A DNA stretch of 64,000 bases from Enoplolaimus lenunculus (GCA_030248215.1 JASANG010001915.1:78731-142730); one strand, 5' to 3'; positions 12,110-23,879 are shown, counted from the first letter of the stretch. Program-made: numbers and translations. Notes: generated from the letters alone by a model not told the origin.

Positions 12110-12355
12110 AATTGGCCTAGTCCAATCTGCCATTCTAAGGAAATAGCAGTCGGGAATAGACCAAATGACAATTGTGAAATGTAGCTGAAGAACAGTGATG
12201 TTAAAACTAACGATGATTGGTTATCGAAATGGCGACTGGCCAAACAAGCAAATATGATTAGTTTATAAGTTCAATAGCGGTTTAGCCGAGACCATACTGC
12301 GATTACATGAAATAGTAGATTGACCATGACCAATTAGCAATTGGCCTGAATAGCA
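12110..12355 (-). repeat. Dispersed repeat copy 2 (inverted partner at 10.4 kb)
   Basis: Reverse-complement match to 10360-10605, with ends rich in GGCCAATT. The pair forms an inverted arrangement about 1.5 kb apart. Confidence 0.6.
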
Positions 12356-12936
12356 CAGAGAGCAGGAACCAAGCACGACTTCATATTTATCATATTCGTA
12401 AAATATGGAAATTTAGAATGTAACTATTAGATGTAAAGAGCAATTGTAACATAAACAAACGTCATAGTTTTCTCAATTTAAAGTTAAAATTTCAGGAAGC
12501 TGCATATAAATATTACAATAGTCTTAGGCTTGGGATCGAACTTGCGCTTAAGAATGCTGGGTATCGACTGGAATAAATCCAGTCGGAGTTAAAATCAGAG
12601 TTGGATCTCAATTTCCTCGTCGGCACCGGTACATGAATCGGAACCGTAACTTTAAATTTTAATGTGTCCAGGATTTTTAACTTTTTAAAATGATAAAATG
12701 AAGACAAAATTATTTTATTTTACACTCTTTGAGCTTGGTGTATGTTTTTATCGTTAATGCACAGTTCTATATTCAAATTAGGTTTTTCTGCAATTTGCTT
12801 TTTAGACCTTTGATTGCTTGAACAAGGTGTATATATGTTGTAATCGCAGTTCCGTCAGAACCCAGAAAATTAAGCATTCAATTTGGCTTCGGCTTAAAAC
12901 AATGAACAGTAATGTCGTATAGGTGCCAGTGGCAGG

Positions 12937-14019
12937 CAGGGTTGTTGGCCGGAAACAAATTACCGGAAAAATGTTTTTTCCATTGTTTTCCATTTTTTCC
13001 GAGAGGGGATGAAAAAAATGAAATAAAAAATGGAAAATATTAAACGATTTAGAAACATTATTTGCAACTAAATATGATATAAAATAACGTTTTTAGATGA
13101 CATGTAACTAAATTTCATGCAACACAAAAACAGTGACTGTGTGTATGTGTCCACCAGGACACATTATATGTCCGAAAAGCGCGAAATTTGCAGCATATGA
13201 ATAAATAAATGGATTTCAGAATTGAAACTTTGCCACGAGATTCAATGTAAAACTACATATGCGACTTGTTCGGTTCACTCACCAGGTTTTGTCGACAGTG
13301 GGGCCGAAGTTAGGGTGCTATAAATTGAAAGCCTGCTTTTATCGTATGATTTAACACAGAATACGTCTGGCTTTAACCTCGTTTTGTCCGCGAGGTTGCA
13401 GCAATTGAGAGGCTTTGATGTCAGAAAAACTCAAAAGTATCTTGGGATTTAATATATACTTACAGAAAACAAGTGTGACTTGTTTAGCTCGCTCCACTCA
13501 TGAGTTTTTGATGTTCTGATGACCTGCTCCAATTATTCCATGCCAAAACTTAAATTTTTAAAAAATTCAAATTTTAAAGTTCCAAATTCTTCCACTTGAC
13601 TCAAAATTTTTGTCGAAAAATTATACAAATTATATACCATTTGGCGCAGGTTGCGGAGCTAAGACGAATATTGTTAAATGTTTGATAATCAGACGGCTGC
13701 CTAACGAGTCAGTGATATATAATTTGTCCAACTTATCGAAAAAATTTTCGGGTCCCAGGGGACTGAACTTGTGGCCATAAAAATCGAATTTTTCAAAAAT
13801 TCAGACTTGGGCATGGAATAGTCAGAGGAAGTCATCAGTAGCTCAAATATCGAAAAGCTTTCAAATACGAGCATTTTTGGGCAAACAACGGCTAAGGGTG
13901 GGCTAACCGATCACTCTGACAAAGAATGAATTTTTTCTATTTTTTTCCATTTTTTCCGGGAAGAAATGGAAAAAATTCATTCTTTCCGGTCACAATTTGT
14001 TTCCAGAAAATCATTCCTG
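12937..14019. mobile_element. hAT-like element, 1.08 kb, just upstream of the chitinase
   Basis: Starts CAGGGTTGTTGGCCGGAAAC and ends with a diverged inverted copy (TTTGTTTCCAGAAAATCATT then CCTG). Flanks gtggcagg/gtggcagc agree at 7 of 8. Inner palindromic arms at about 13507-13545 and 13810-13850. No transposase frame, so non-autonomous. The 3' flank ends only about 127 bases before the chitinase ATG. Confidence 0.7.
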
Positions 14020-14154
14020 GTGGCAGCCAAGACTTCTGCTCGATATCAAATTATCCCGTGGCAAAGTAGAATGATGCACTTTTGCAATTTTTTTGTAAAG
14101 CGTTTCACACTTATAGATATCTTTTATTTCGTTTCAACGAAGAACACTACAATA

Positions 14155-17100
14155 ATGACATATCAAATTCCGCTGTTGCTGGTTGCGGCAATTGCGTTAG
14201 GTGCGAGCGTTGCAGATGCGGTTTGCACCCACGGCGCCTATTCGTGCGCACAGGACGGTAGCGTTCAAGTCTGTGTAGGCACTGCATGGGTGAAGATGCC
14301 GTGTCCACCGGGACAAACTTGCGAAAAAAAAGGTTCCCATGTCGGATGTAACGTGGAAGGCAATGGTGGTAATGGAGGTAATACTGGAGGTACGGGTGGT
14401 GGCAATGGAAATGGTGGCAACGGTAATGGTGGGAATGGAAATGGTGGGAATGGAAATGGTGGAAATGGAAATGATGGGAATGAAAATGGTGGGAATGGAG
14501 GAAATAATAATGGAAATGAAAACAACGGCGGCGGCAGTAGCGGCGGTGGAGACGCAAGTACGTGCGTGTAGTACTTGCGATAAGAAGTCAATATTGTAAC
14601 TAAGTTTTTAGAATTTATTGCATCATTTGAACTTTTGGATTAAAGACCAATGAACATACTAGCGAGCTTCCGTTAAATTTTGAAAATCCGCATAAAATTG
14701 GTTTAGAATAAACCAGTACATTAAAACACTAGCGAAGCTGCAGGGTCGAAATGTTTGCTGGTTTAATTTTTTGACGGTCTTTTCAAGAGACCTTAAAAAG
14801 ATACGTGTGCTGGCATGCAGGTTGGTTGTCAGCTCACCTTGTTAGGGTGGTTAATAATGTTGAGGATGGGTGTACAAGGATTTTCAACGACTTGCAAGCA
14901 AGATTGTTAAATTTCCAGGGGGTGCAAAATTTTTCGAGGGGAACTGAGACCCCCACCCACTCCCTTGACTACGAACCCGCATGTGACTAAAATTCATAAT
15001 GTTGTATAAAACAAAATTTCAGATGAATTTGTCGACAGTTATGATCAATTCAAGAAAGCGATTGCAAGTTGCGGATACACTCAAGTTCCAACACAAGAAC
15101 AATACAAAAATGCAGTTTCGCAAGCGCGCAAGGACGGTGGAATTACGACTCGACGAGAATTTGCGATGTTTTTAGCTGAAATTATGTGGGAATCTGGTGG
15201 TTTGAAGTATAAGGCAAGCAAACCTTAAGGTAGTGTAAAGAAATTCACTGTGATTCGACAACATTTTTGTTGATATTTTTTCTGTTCGCGGCATTGTTTA
15301 AAGCTTAAGGTATGATTTAGTTTGACACAGATAATTTTTGTCATAAATGTTTGCCAAAAACTAACAAATAACTGGCTTTAAAGCATTTTTAAGATTTTGT
15401 TTGATGAATTTTTCTTACCTCTATTCGACATTGAACAAATGAAGCGTACTTTTATTGTAAAATTGAATTTTCTATTTACTGATTTTCTGCCAACTATGGC
15501 CATAAAATAACAAAATCTTCGGCAATTTTTATAACGGAAACAGGAAAGTGAACTGTTACTTCCTTTTATATGAAAATTTATACATTAATATAAAATACTG
15601 GTTGTTACTTGGAAAAAGTCCGTATTTTACATACGAAAAAAAGTTAAACAAAATTGATGAGTAAAAAAATTGAAATGTTTGTTTTACGTCTTGTTTCAGA
15701 AAGAACTCAATCCACCACCCGGTCACTACGTTACAGCGAACGATGTCAAAGGTCAACAATATTATGGACGCGGCTACATCCAACTATCGTGGCATTACAA
15801 TTATTTGGCTGCATCAAAAGCGTTGTATGGCGATGATCGCCTTGCGAGAAACGCTGATTTGGTACGAGACGGGGCCCGTGTTGCTTAGCGCATCGCTTTT
15901 CCGTGAGATTGCAATCGAATAAAGTAAAGCGTTGGACTAAATTTCTTGCTTAGGCTTGCGGTCAGTTATCGATTTATCCTCACGCTGAGACTTAGGCTTA
16001 GGTTCCTTCCAACAAACAGTTTCCACCACATTTATAAAGTAGTGTTTTATGGGCAGTTTTTACTTTCCTATACGAGAGGTCGCCGCCCTCTGCGCTCCAA
16101 CTGTTTAAAGGGAACATAAATAGGATGACGGCGTGTCGAACTGCAAACCCCCTCACCTCATTATTCGAACAGCTAAAATTTCTCACAAAGTCCTTTTGAT
16201 ATTGTGCTTTTTGGCGTGATAGTACGAGAACTGTATAGTGCGGAAAGCTTGTGGGGCGGCAGCCTCATAATTAAAGAGTAAAAACTTGCCATGGCAGCAT
16301 AATCTATAAATATTGGGATAGGGGACGTTTTTCTATGTATTAAATGAACACTAATATGATGATAAATTAAACAAGTACCCAGTAGCCTAAGCATACTACG
16401 AAACCTGAGCGGCAACGTAAAGATATATAAGTGTAATGCTAAGCCTAATCCTAAGCATACACAAAATCTAAAACTTGAGACTATACTCTATTGCAGTTCA
16501 GCATGAAAATGCAAAGCCGCAAAATTAACTTGGGCTTCGTGCTGAATCCCAAAAAATATTCAAGACACAGCCATTTTTGTTCACGCGAATTTGGCCAAAT
16601 TTAACCGAATTAGTGTAATAGTTGACGATGGTAAGATAATATTTGCGAACATGTAGTAGCTCATCGTTCGGGTATTCTTTAATGATGCTCACGCAATAAA
16701 ACGCTTCGTATATCCTCCCAAAAAATTCCTACTTAATGACTTCACGGTTAAGTTGTCTTAAAATATGACTCAGCAAAAGAAATATTTTGTTTCAGACATA
16801 TTTGTTTTATATTTCGGAAATATTTTTCTTGATAGTTTATAAGGCAATACCTCAAGTTTCAGTCTTTTAACTCTGAAAAATTTCCGACCCAAAAGTCTGG
16901 TATTCAAGATATTAATGTATGTCTGGATGTCAACAACATAATTGTGTTAAATTTGAAACAATATTTCTTGAATGCCAGACAATTTGTTTTCTGTAAATTT
17001 ATCTCGCCTGGTTTATTTGTAAACTCATTGGTACATTTCAAACGATGTCTTACCGGTCCGGAACGTCCACGGTTTTGGAACCTTTTGTAAACACAAAATT

Positions 17101-17631
17101 TGATGTGATTTAATTGCTTTAGGGAAGCTTAGCGTGAGTTAAAATTTCCGCCAAGCGTGGATTATGAATGGATAGAGCGCATTCTTATTCTCAAACGCTA
17201 AACCAACATTGACTTAGTTTTTGCCAAATTTTTTTAACATTTTATAACACAGGAAGTTACAATCTAAAGCCAAGTATGATTTTTCAAGTTATGCGATAGT
17301 GCGTGTGATATATGCCCCAATACTCTTTGTATGCACGCCTGTACTAAGCTAAAATTAATTTTCTGAACGAGAAAGTTTTGCTAAATCACAGGTTGCCGAA
17401 GACGATTCAATAGCTTGGGCGACAACGTTCTGGTACTGGAAAGCGAACGTTCACAACGCTCCTGGTGTTCAACAAGGTCGCTTTGGTGCTGCGACAAACG
17501 CGATTAACGGCGCCCTGGAATGTCGTGGGGCGCATCAGGATAAAGCACGAAAACGATACGTATGCGTTCAAAAAGTTGCCAAGGCACTGAACGTCAAAGA
17601 AGCGATCACTGAAGGCGGTTGTTACAACTGA
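14155..17631 (+). CDS. Secreted GH19 chitinase with CBM19-like module (4 exons)
   Basis: Exons 14155-14557, 15023-15213, 15700-15861 and 17392-17631 join in phase to 331 residues. The enzyme would cut beta-1,4 GlcNAc bonds in chitin outside the cell. Residues 1-22 are a signal peptide (MTYQIPLLLVAAIALGASV...). Residues 24-65 hold six cysteines at 24, 31, 40, 50, 56 and 65, spaced as in fungal CBM19 chitin-binding modules. A Gly/Asn linker follows to about 134. The GH19 domain has FLAEIMWESGGL with the likely acid E191, the likely base E200 (YKKELNPP), and the family motif YYGRGYIQLSWHYNY. Exon 2 must end at AAG|GCAAGC, a GC donor; the nearby GT sites break the frame or meet a stop. Intron 3 (1.5 kb) holds TTAGGC-element fragments. 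The frame is open back to 13966 but that part lies in the hAT-like element; the 14155 ATG gives the signal peptide. No AATAAA seen just downstream. Confidence 0.92.
15214..15699 (+). other. Chitinase intron 2, GC-AG type
   Basis: Donor GCAAGC after AAG, acceptor TTGTTTCAG. It is the only choice that joins WESGGLKYK to KELNPPPG in frame without meeting the TAA at 15226-15228. GC-AG introns are a known minority class. Confidence 0.75.
15885..16012 (-). mobile_element. TTAGGC-TIR element fragment in chitinase intron 3
   Basis: Carries the family's right arm in reverse (GAGATTGCAATCGAATAAAG, then a GACTAAATTTCTTGCTTAGGC-type stretch) and a few TTAGGC units; termini are lost. A second piece lies at about 16388-16500 with AAGCCTAATCCTAAGC and ACTCTATTGCAG. 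Confidence 0.55.
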
Positions 17632-18103
17632 GCTGCAGTTTATCCAATTTGGAAAAAATTTCGCTTATTACTTCACTAAATTTCGCTTTGTTACTCATAC
17701 AAAATCAAAAACGTTAGAAAATTTTTTAAATTTCAAACCAAACCTTTTATTACATTTTATGATTTTACAAAATACAAGTATAATCACAGCGAAACTATGA
17801 AATTTTTAATATATTCTAATTTAGAAAAGGTCCACAAATTTGTTCAATGTATTAATGCCAAGTATTCGAATTAGTAAAATATATTCATCCTTCAAAAGTC
17901 GTGTGCGTTAATGGTGGGTCATTTAACTAAATACTATTGCGGTAAGAAAACTAAGCCCGATCGTTATTGAAGTGTTTTTAACAGCATATACTTTTTTGTT
18001 TATCATTGTCAACTTTTGCTCACATCGAATTGTGATAGGCTTACTGCGAATGTGGAAAAACAAAGTTGAATTTATGAAGAACCATACAAATACACGTTAA
18101 TTG

Positions 18104-18487
18104 CAGGATGTAAACGGATAGTAAAAATGTTAACGGAAACGGAAACGAATAGTAATCGAAATAACGGAAACGGAAACGTAACGGAAAACGGATATTGAAG
18201 TATATAAATTTTAAATAGGTTTTATTTTTCTGCCAACACAATTGAGACGGGTAAATGTTCACCGGGTTTTCTAAAATTTTGAAGAAAAAATAGCGTATGC
18301 ACCTAAATTTTCAAGAATACGGACAATTGCAGCACATCTGTAAAACGAAAAATTGCGTTAAATTTACGTAATTTATATGAACTAATTTTGAACGTAAAAA
18401 TAAACGAATTTTCAATATTTCTATATCGAAACGGAAACGGATACCGATTTTTACCGGAAACGGAAACGAATATCCGGTTACACCTTG
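18104..18487 (-). mobile_element. hAT-like MITE (GGTGTAACCGGATA family)
   Basis: Starts CAGGATGTAAACGGATAG, ends TATCCGGTTACACCTTG, with repeated ACGGAAACGGAAAC inside. Flanks gttaattg/gttaatag match at 7 of 8. A second copy in the other orientation is at 24522-24875 and a right-end fragment at about 50078-50126. Confidence 0.75.
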
Positions 18488-18580
18488 GTTAATAGTCATT
18501 AATTACTTTCAATTAATGTTTAGGTAAGTAAAAGCAGATAATTTTTTAAACACAAAATACGTAGTCGTTTTACTGTTTAG

Positions 18581-18852
18581 GTTCCAAACATTCGAGCGGA
18601 CTTTAAAAAACTGCTCCAATTAAACGGGATTTCACGGTTGTGAAATTGAAAACCTGAATGCATTCGACTCAGGAGGATCAAAGAAAATCCCTGTTTTTGA
18701 TTAACCCAAACCATAAATTCCACTTTGAAGTAGTAGAATTCGAAATTGGGCTGAATTACTGTATGCGTTTTGTTTCTCAGACAAAGCGTCAAAAACGAAT
18801 GCCTTGCATTGAAATCAAACTAAATTTGATTTCCAACCGCTGTGCCCTCTGA
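18581..18852 (+). CDS. Candidate exon(s) of a small secreted-type protein
   Basis: A TACTGTTTAG acceptor starts VPNIRADFKKLLQLNGISRL, which stops at 18641. From 18675, after a CATTCGACTCAG acceptor, a phase-0 frame runs EDQRKSLFLINPNHKFHFEV to ISNRCAL and TGA (18850-18852). Both pieces have good codon structure, but the gap is too short for an ordinary intron, so the link is unresolved. Alternating polar and hydrophobic residues suggest beta-strands. Lies about 1 kb past the chitinase. No family recognised. Confidence 0.35.
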
Positions 18853-19374
18853 TTTCACATACCAACGTTTCTGATTCTGTGGTGAACACTACGATGTTAA
18901 TATACGGTTTTGAAGGTATATGCATCTTTTTTTGATCAAGATAGCATATTTTGAGTTTTTTCTTTTCATTATGAATAGGCTTAATTGTTCATACAATTAT
19001 TGACCACAAACGTACAGGAACTGAAATTTGTTGTTTTTTATATTTTATTTAGTCAAAACAGTCATTTTTTCAAACACTGACGGGTTTAACACATCAAAAA
19101 TGACAAGAAACTACTAAAAGTCGGCTGTAAAGGAAAATTTTATTCGAGTCCTATGGGAACGCTATACAGCACATTTTTTCTCAACGGCTTGTCAAAATTA
19201 AATTTTTTGGTTGACTTTTAACAACGTTAACTTCCTATTTTATAAAAAATGTAAACTTTAACCAAAACATAGCCAGGAATCCAGAAGGGGCAGTTTATTT
19301 GAACGATGATTTCTGGCGTCACCAACTAAAATGGTTCGTAAAACCGAGGGTAATGGCGCGGTTGGCCCTTAAAC

Positions 19375-19707
19375 CAGCGGCGGATCCAGAACTTTGTAAC
19401 AGGGACAAAGCGAGAAATATATGCTGTGTAAAAACTTTGCGAGCGAAACGAGCTAGAAGCTCAGCGCAATTTTTGTGACCAAAAGTCTAAATTGTATGGT
19501 ATGACTTTTACTATTTTATCGTGAAATTTTTACCATGGAGGTTGCGCGCAATGAGTAGTGATAAAAGCCGCACGAGCGAAGCAAGAAGACAAACGAATGT
19601 TCGTTGCACAAAAACAAAAAACTTGCGCGGTAGGGACCTTACCATTTTGTCATGAAAAATTTCTGATAGAGGTGCTAATTCCCGTATTCCCCCTCGATCC
19701 ATTCCTG
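19375..19707. mobile_element. hAT-like MITE (CAGCGGCGGATCC type)
   Basis: Starts CAGCGGCGGATCCAGAAC, ends CGATCCATTCCTG; flanks ccttaaac/gcttaaac match at 7 of 8. Interior fragments (GGGACCTTACCATTTT) recur near 8.22 and 49.4 kb. Confidence 0.7.
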
Positions 19708-19902
19708 GCTTAAACCACCCTGGCTAATTTCAGTAGTAAGATGATAGAGTACTGCACAATATGCATCGGATACAATATTTCTTTAAATTTTCTGATCTAG
19801 TTTCGTTCCTACAACTTAATTTTATTAAAATTTATTTTAAATTATTTTTAAGTTGTACTCTTACTATGTATTCCTAAACACAACCGGCAAGAGTAAACTT
19901 TC

Positions 19903-20111
19903 GGTCCTTGTAAAGATCAGGGACGGAACGTTCCCTTGGGTGGAACGTTTTCCTGTGAGACAGTCGTCACACCTATTTTTTGGTTTAGGCTCAGGCTCAG
20001 ACTTAGGCTTTAAGCTTAGCTGATTCGTACGCTGAGGCTTAAGCATAGACATAGACTCAGGCTTAGGAATGTGCTTATACTACTGTTATGGCCCTGTTCG
20101 ATACATTGGGT
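19903..20111 (-). mobile_element. TTAGGC-TIR element, right-arm-first orientation
   Basis: Opens GGTCCTTGTAAAGATCAGGG and closes CCCTGTTCGATACATTGGGT, with TTAGGC-type units between. Flanks aaactttc/aaattttt match at 6 of 8. Confidence 0.65.
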
Positions 20112-20149
20112 AAATTTTTTAATCAGTTTTTAAACATCGTTGTGTTTAA

Positions 20150-20320
20150 GGCCTATGCATAGAACTGGGCCGGAACGTTTTCCTGCAGGCTGTAATAGTG
20201 TCAAGATAAGCTTTAGACTAACTTTTTTGCTAGGCTTAAGCTTAGGCTTAGGCTTAGGAATAGGCTCATCCTTACGCTTAGGCTTATACCACTGTTCCGG
20301 CCCTATTCTATACATTGGCC
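20150..20320 (-). mobile_element. TTAGGC-TIR element
   Basis: Termini GGCCTATGCATAGAACTGGG and CCCTATTCTATACATTGGCC around TTAGGC repeats. No matching flanks. Lies only 38 bases from the element at 19903 and in the same orientation. Confidence 0.7.
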
Positions 20321-20946
20321 GAGTACTATAACCATACTAGAATCAGTTTTCTTAACAGCGGAAACAAATGGAAAACGGTCATCTGCATTTTACTAAATAG
20401 TTTTATAATTTCGCACAAATTTAAATATTAAGAATTTTGAATTAACTGTTTTGCAGCGTTTCTTTCAGCGAACTCGCGTTCGTTACGACAGCATTCCAAA
20501 TAGTAGAATTGGTTAAAAAAACGCTCTAGAATCACAGACTCTTAAACGTTACCGGTTTGCATTTGGCCGTCTAAAAATCTATCCTCACGTGTTGGTAGTT
20601 GTTTGCGTTATTCATTGTTTTAACAAACATGGTTTTTTGAAAAAGGAGGGAGTCATTGTTTAAAAAGCATCGAAGTGATACCCCTTCTTTGTATTCAAAC
20701 TCGGAAGTTGTTGCCGATGTTTAGAGAATTATAAAGGAGTATAGGTATACTACAGGAGTATCGTGTTTGATCTCAAGAAGATGTCAGTTGTATTAAGATT
20801 TTGCACTAAACAGAAGGATTCCAAGTTAAAATCCTATCTTATGCAACACCATCCAAATTAAACTTTGTATTATAAAAACTACAGTGTGATTAATGTTCAT
20901 TTTCAAATGAGACAATACTTGTAAGATTTGAAAAAGTCACTGTTGA

Positions 20947-21443
20947 GCCCTATTCACACGTGCAAGTTTGTGCAGCAAAAACTTGCACTTGCAACTTGCA
21001 TGTCCAAGTTTGGTCACAAAGCAGATTTGAAGTTCTCGCAGCTGCAAATTATTCATTAGAATTCATGTGATAGAATTTAATTCGCACGTGTGAACGCCGT
21101 CGCAAATAGCTTGAATTTCTTGCATTTTCATTGGCCAATCAGAAGATATGTTGCTGAGCGCCTTTTGAATTAATTCAGACTTAATGAAATTATTCAAGAA
21201 GTGTGATATAATTCAAATAACTAACTTGCTTGATATTTCGCAGCCGACGGCGAAAGTAATGGGATTAGTTTTAAATGTTTAAGCATTAAATAAAGATTGC
21301 ATCGCGATGAAAACTTTTTCAAGTCAAGAAATTTCGAGTATAGCCTTCTTTGCGCATGAATTTTTCTTACAACTGAAACTAGAATTTCGTGCAAGTTGCA
21401 GCTGCAAGTTCGCGGAGCAAAAACTTGCACGTGTAAATAGGGC
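20947..21443. mobile_element. TTAA-flanked MITE with long terminal inverted repeats
   Basis: Terminal repeats begin GCCCTATTCACACGTGCAAG and its inverse (CTTGCACGTGTAAATAGGGC), preceded by TTGA and followed by TTAA. GCAAGTTGCAGCTGCAAG-type repeats lie inside. TTAA target use fits piggyBac- or Kolobok-type elements. No protein-coding capacity. Confidence 0.7.
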
Positions 21444-21473
21444 TTAAATTGTCATAGTTCTAAAACAGTTACT

Positions 21474-21686
21474 TCAAATACAAATTGAAAAATAACGAAT
21501 GACGGTAACCGGGATGTAAATTTGTTGATTTAAACAAACGTATTTAAAGTGTTTAAAATAAGATTCGCCTGTTAAACACAGGAAGTATTGGTGGATTTTT
21601 ATCGGTTGGATATAGTATTGTTGATTTCTAAACCACCCAGAGGACGTTTTCAGGTTAATAAATGGTGATTGGCGCATTGTTATCAC
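21474..21686 (-). CDS. Weak candidate exon
   Basis: A 70-codon minus-strand frame with reasonable codon choice (SSGWFRNQQYYIQPIKIHQY then a CLTG). An internal TTTAACAG acceptor is possible. No convincing upstream acceptor; could be chance. Confidence 0.18.
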   Translation of the reverse strand: MITMRQSPFINLKTSSGWFRNQQYYIQPIKIHQYFLCLTGESYFKHFKYVCLNQQIYIPVTVIRYFSICI

Positions 21687-22513
21687 ATCATTTTATTAGT
21701 TAATAATTTGATTTTAGATTTGTTTGTGTAATTTGTTCATCCGTAGCACATACAGCGAAAAGAAATTTGGTTCAATTCCACCTGAGGTCGATTGCATTCT
21801 TCCCCCATCCAGCATTTGAACAATGGACTGATTTATTTTTTTTGCATATTTGAGCTTCTCGTATTCCATGATCATTCCAAACCGAAATTTATAAATTACT
21901 AAAATTCAACTTTTTGAAGTCTAAATGTTACCACTGGAACCGAAAAAACATTGGCCAAAAGAACTTTAGAACTTAAAAAACCCAAATTTTTTAATATTTT
22001 GGTCAAGCGTCATCAAACATTAATATTATTTTGATGTCGAGGTTGTTGCAGAACACCTCACCTCAGTGCGTTTATCCTGGTTTCAGAAGTCTCTAAAACG
22101 TGTACAACTTAATGGCACCAATTTCAGACAAGCAACCTAATAAAACAAAGCATCTCATTTTTTTGCTTGAACCGTTTAATATATGGCACTTTTATTTTTT
22201 TGCTACTTTTTTAAGAAATGTAGGCCATGTCAGCAAGTAAAATAGCAGCGAGGCAGCGATATGTTCGAATTAGCCGTCAACTACTTAACCACGCGCGGAT
22301 CGAGGATTTCCAAAATGATGTGGCTTTGTTGACAAACAAGGAAAAGTTGTTATAGTGATTTTAAAAATATTTTTTCGTTTTTCAGCCTGTTGTAAAACCA
22401 TTAAATCGAGTTCGTTAGCAAAGTAAGCGAGAAGCGTAACAAATGTTTTAGAATTTAAACCCATTAGAGTTTTTGGGAAAGTTGGTTCTTTTAAAAAGGG
22501 GCTGGATATATAT

Positions 22514-22899
22514 CAGAGTGCAACCGAAATTCCGGGTTTGGTTCCGGTTCCAGTATTTTTTGACCTTCCGGTTACGGTACTAAAATATTAACCGAGATTA
22601 AAAACTCCGGTATTCAATTTTGGTCCGTGGAAATTAAGATATTTCAGTATATAAACATTAAAAATCGCGGAAAATAAACCATCAAAGGTATACTGCGTTT
22701 CCGTAGATTGTGAAAATCAAAAATACAGCAGACAAAGTAAATACCTATCTCCAACTACGGTTATTTTACTAATAATATTGCAAAAAAAGAAAATTAAAAT
22801 GAATTTTTCGGCGGCATGTATTTTTAATTTTTTGGTTCCGGTGTTTTTTTTCAAATTCCGGTTCTGGTTCCGGTAAATTGTAATTCCGGTTGCACCATG
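22514..22899. mobile_element. hAT-like MITE (GGTGCAACCGGAATT family)
   Basis: Starts CAGAGTGCAACCGAAATTCC, ends AATTCCGGTTGCACCATG, with GGTTCCGG repeats inside both ends. Flanks are AT-rich and only loosely match. A left-end fragment of the same family is at 28360. Confidence 0.65.
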
Positions 22900-22974
22900 A
22901 TATACTTATATGATTAATATATACAGATTGCAAATTTATGCAGTAAGAAATTGTAGCTGGAACTTCAAGCTTCG

Positions 22975-23148
22975 AGCTTTTCGAAAACCTGTCCACACAA
23001 TTAGTGGCTGCAATTTGCAGCTGCAATTTCTCAATGCAAAAACGCAAAAACTTGCACGTGCTAGTTGCAGCTAAGAATTTTAGAATATTGCACATGCTAT
23101 TTGCAGCTGCAAGATCTCGCGACGAAAACTTCGACGTGTACATTGGGC
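22975..23148. mobile_element. TTAA-type MITE, right-end fragment
   Basis: GCAATTTGCAGCTGCAATTT, AACTTGCACGTGC and a terminal ACGTGTACATTGGGCTTTA relate it to the 20947-21443 element. The left end is missing. Confidence 0.55.
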
Positions 23149-23157
23149 TTTACTCAC

Positions 23158-23277
23158 GGAATTCAAGACTTCTGTGAGATGGGATAAATAAATTCGTTTC
23201 ATGTCGCATCGTATATCTTTAAAACACTCACAATAAAAGTTATTTAATTTGTTACAAATTTTCAGTATCTTAGCCAT
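23158..23277 (-). CDS. Candidate first coding exon (40 codons)
   Basis: On the minus strand GTTTTTGTAG sits directly before ATG, as at a spliced-leader acceptor. The frame MAKILKICNKLNNFYCECFK... runs 40 codons to a TCC|GTGAGT donor in phase 0. Several cysteines. Next exon not found; a TTAA-type fragment begins right after the donor. Not recognised. Confidence 0.35.
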
Positions 23278-23642
23278 CTACAAAAACATAATTAAGTACC
23301 GATGTCATTTCTGAGAAGGATCATTCATCAGCTAAACCCTGCACCAAATACCAGCGTATTTAGCGCATGTAGTATTAATCGGTTTGGTGGTTTATTATTT
23401 CAACAAATGCCTCTAGCGTAGCTTAAGTATTATTTTCTTCGAATTTTGTGTTCTGATACATGCCCGCAAATGAGAAGATGAGTGTTAGTAGAGGGGTGGG
23501 AGAATTTACCAAAGAGCAATAAACGAATTTCCTAATACGGAGCTTGTTTACTGCTGTTGACAAACTGTTCGGCCAATAGTGACGAAGATGTCCACAGAAA
23601 AGGTGACGTCCCGCCCCTCTGCCTCTATAGTAACGCTCTGTC

Positions 23643-23879
23643 TTAAGAAGTTGTGGACGCTATTTGAAATAATAAAGTTTTGTCTGATCTTGAATAGTTG
23701 AAACACACTTTAATATTAAAATATAACCGATTTGTTTTTGAAATATTAACAATTATACCGTTGATTTGAAATTGTGCATACAGACAGATAATACAACCTG
23801 AGCCGGATTTTAGAACGCGCTTTGTCAAACGAAGGGTTTCAGATTGACAAAATTGTCTTTTATCATCATTCAAAATACG
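23643..23879 (-). CDS. Candidate last exon, small beta-rich protein
   Basis: After a GCGATTCAG acceptor the phase-0 minus frame gives 78 residues: RILNDDKRQFCQSETLRLTK, then GCIICLYAQFQINGIIVNIS and FNYSRSDKTLLFQIASTTS, ending TAA. Coding-like codons, four cysteines and alternating strands. Upstream exons unknown; no family recognised. Confidence 0.4.
   Translation of the reverse strand, partial: RILNDDKRQFCQSETLRLTKRVLKSGSGCIICLYAQFQINGIIVNISKTNRLYFNIKVCFNYSRSDKTLLFQIASTTS

Noticed and set aside
13966-14154. Upstream start for the chitinase
   Set aside because: The extra 63 codons partly lie in the hAT-like element and would hide the signal peptide that begins at 14155.
14147-14591. Antisense and shifted frames over the chitinase linker
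   Set aside because: Shadows of the GGN repeat encoding the Gly/Asn linker.
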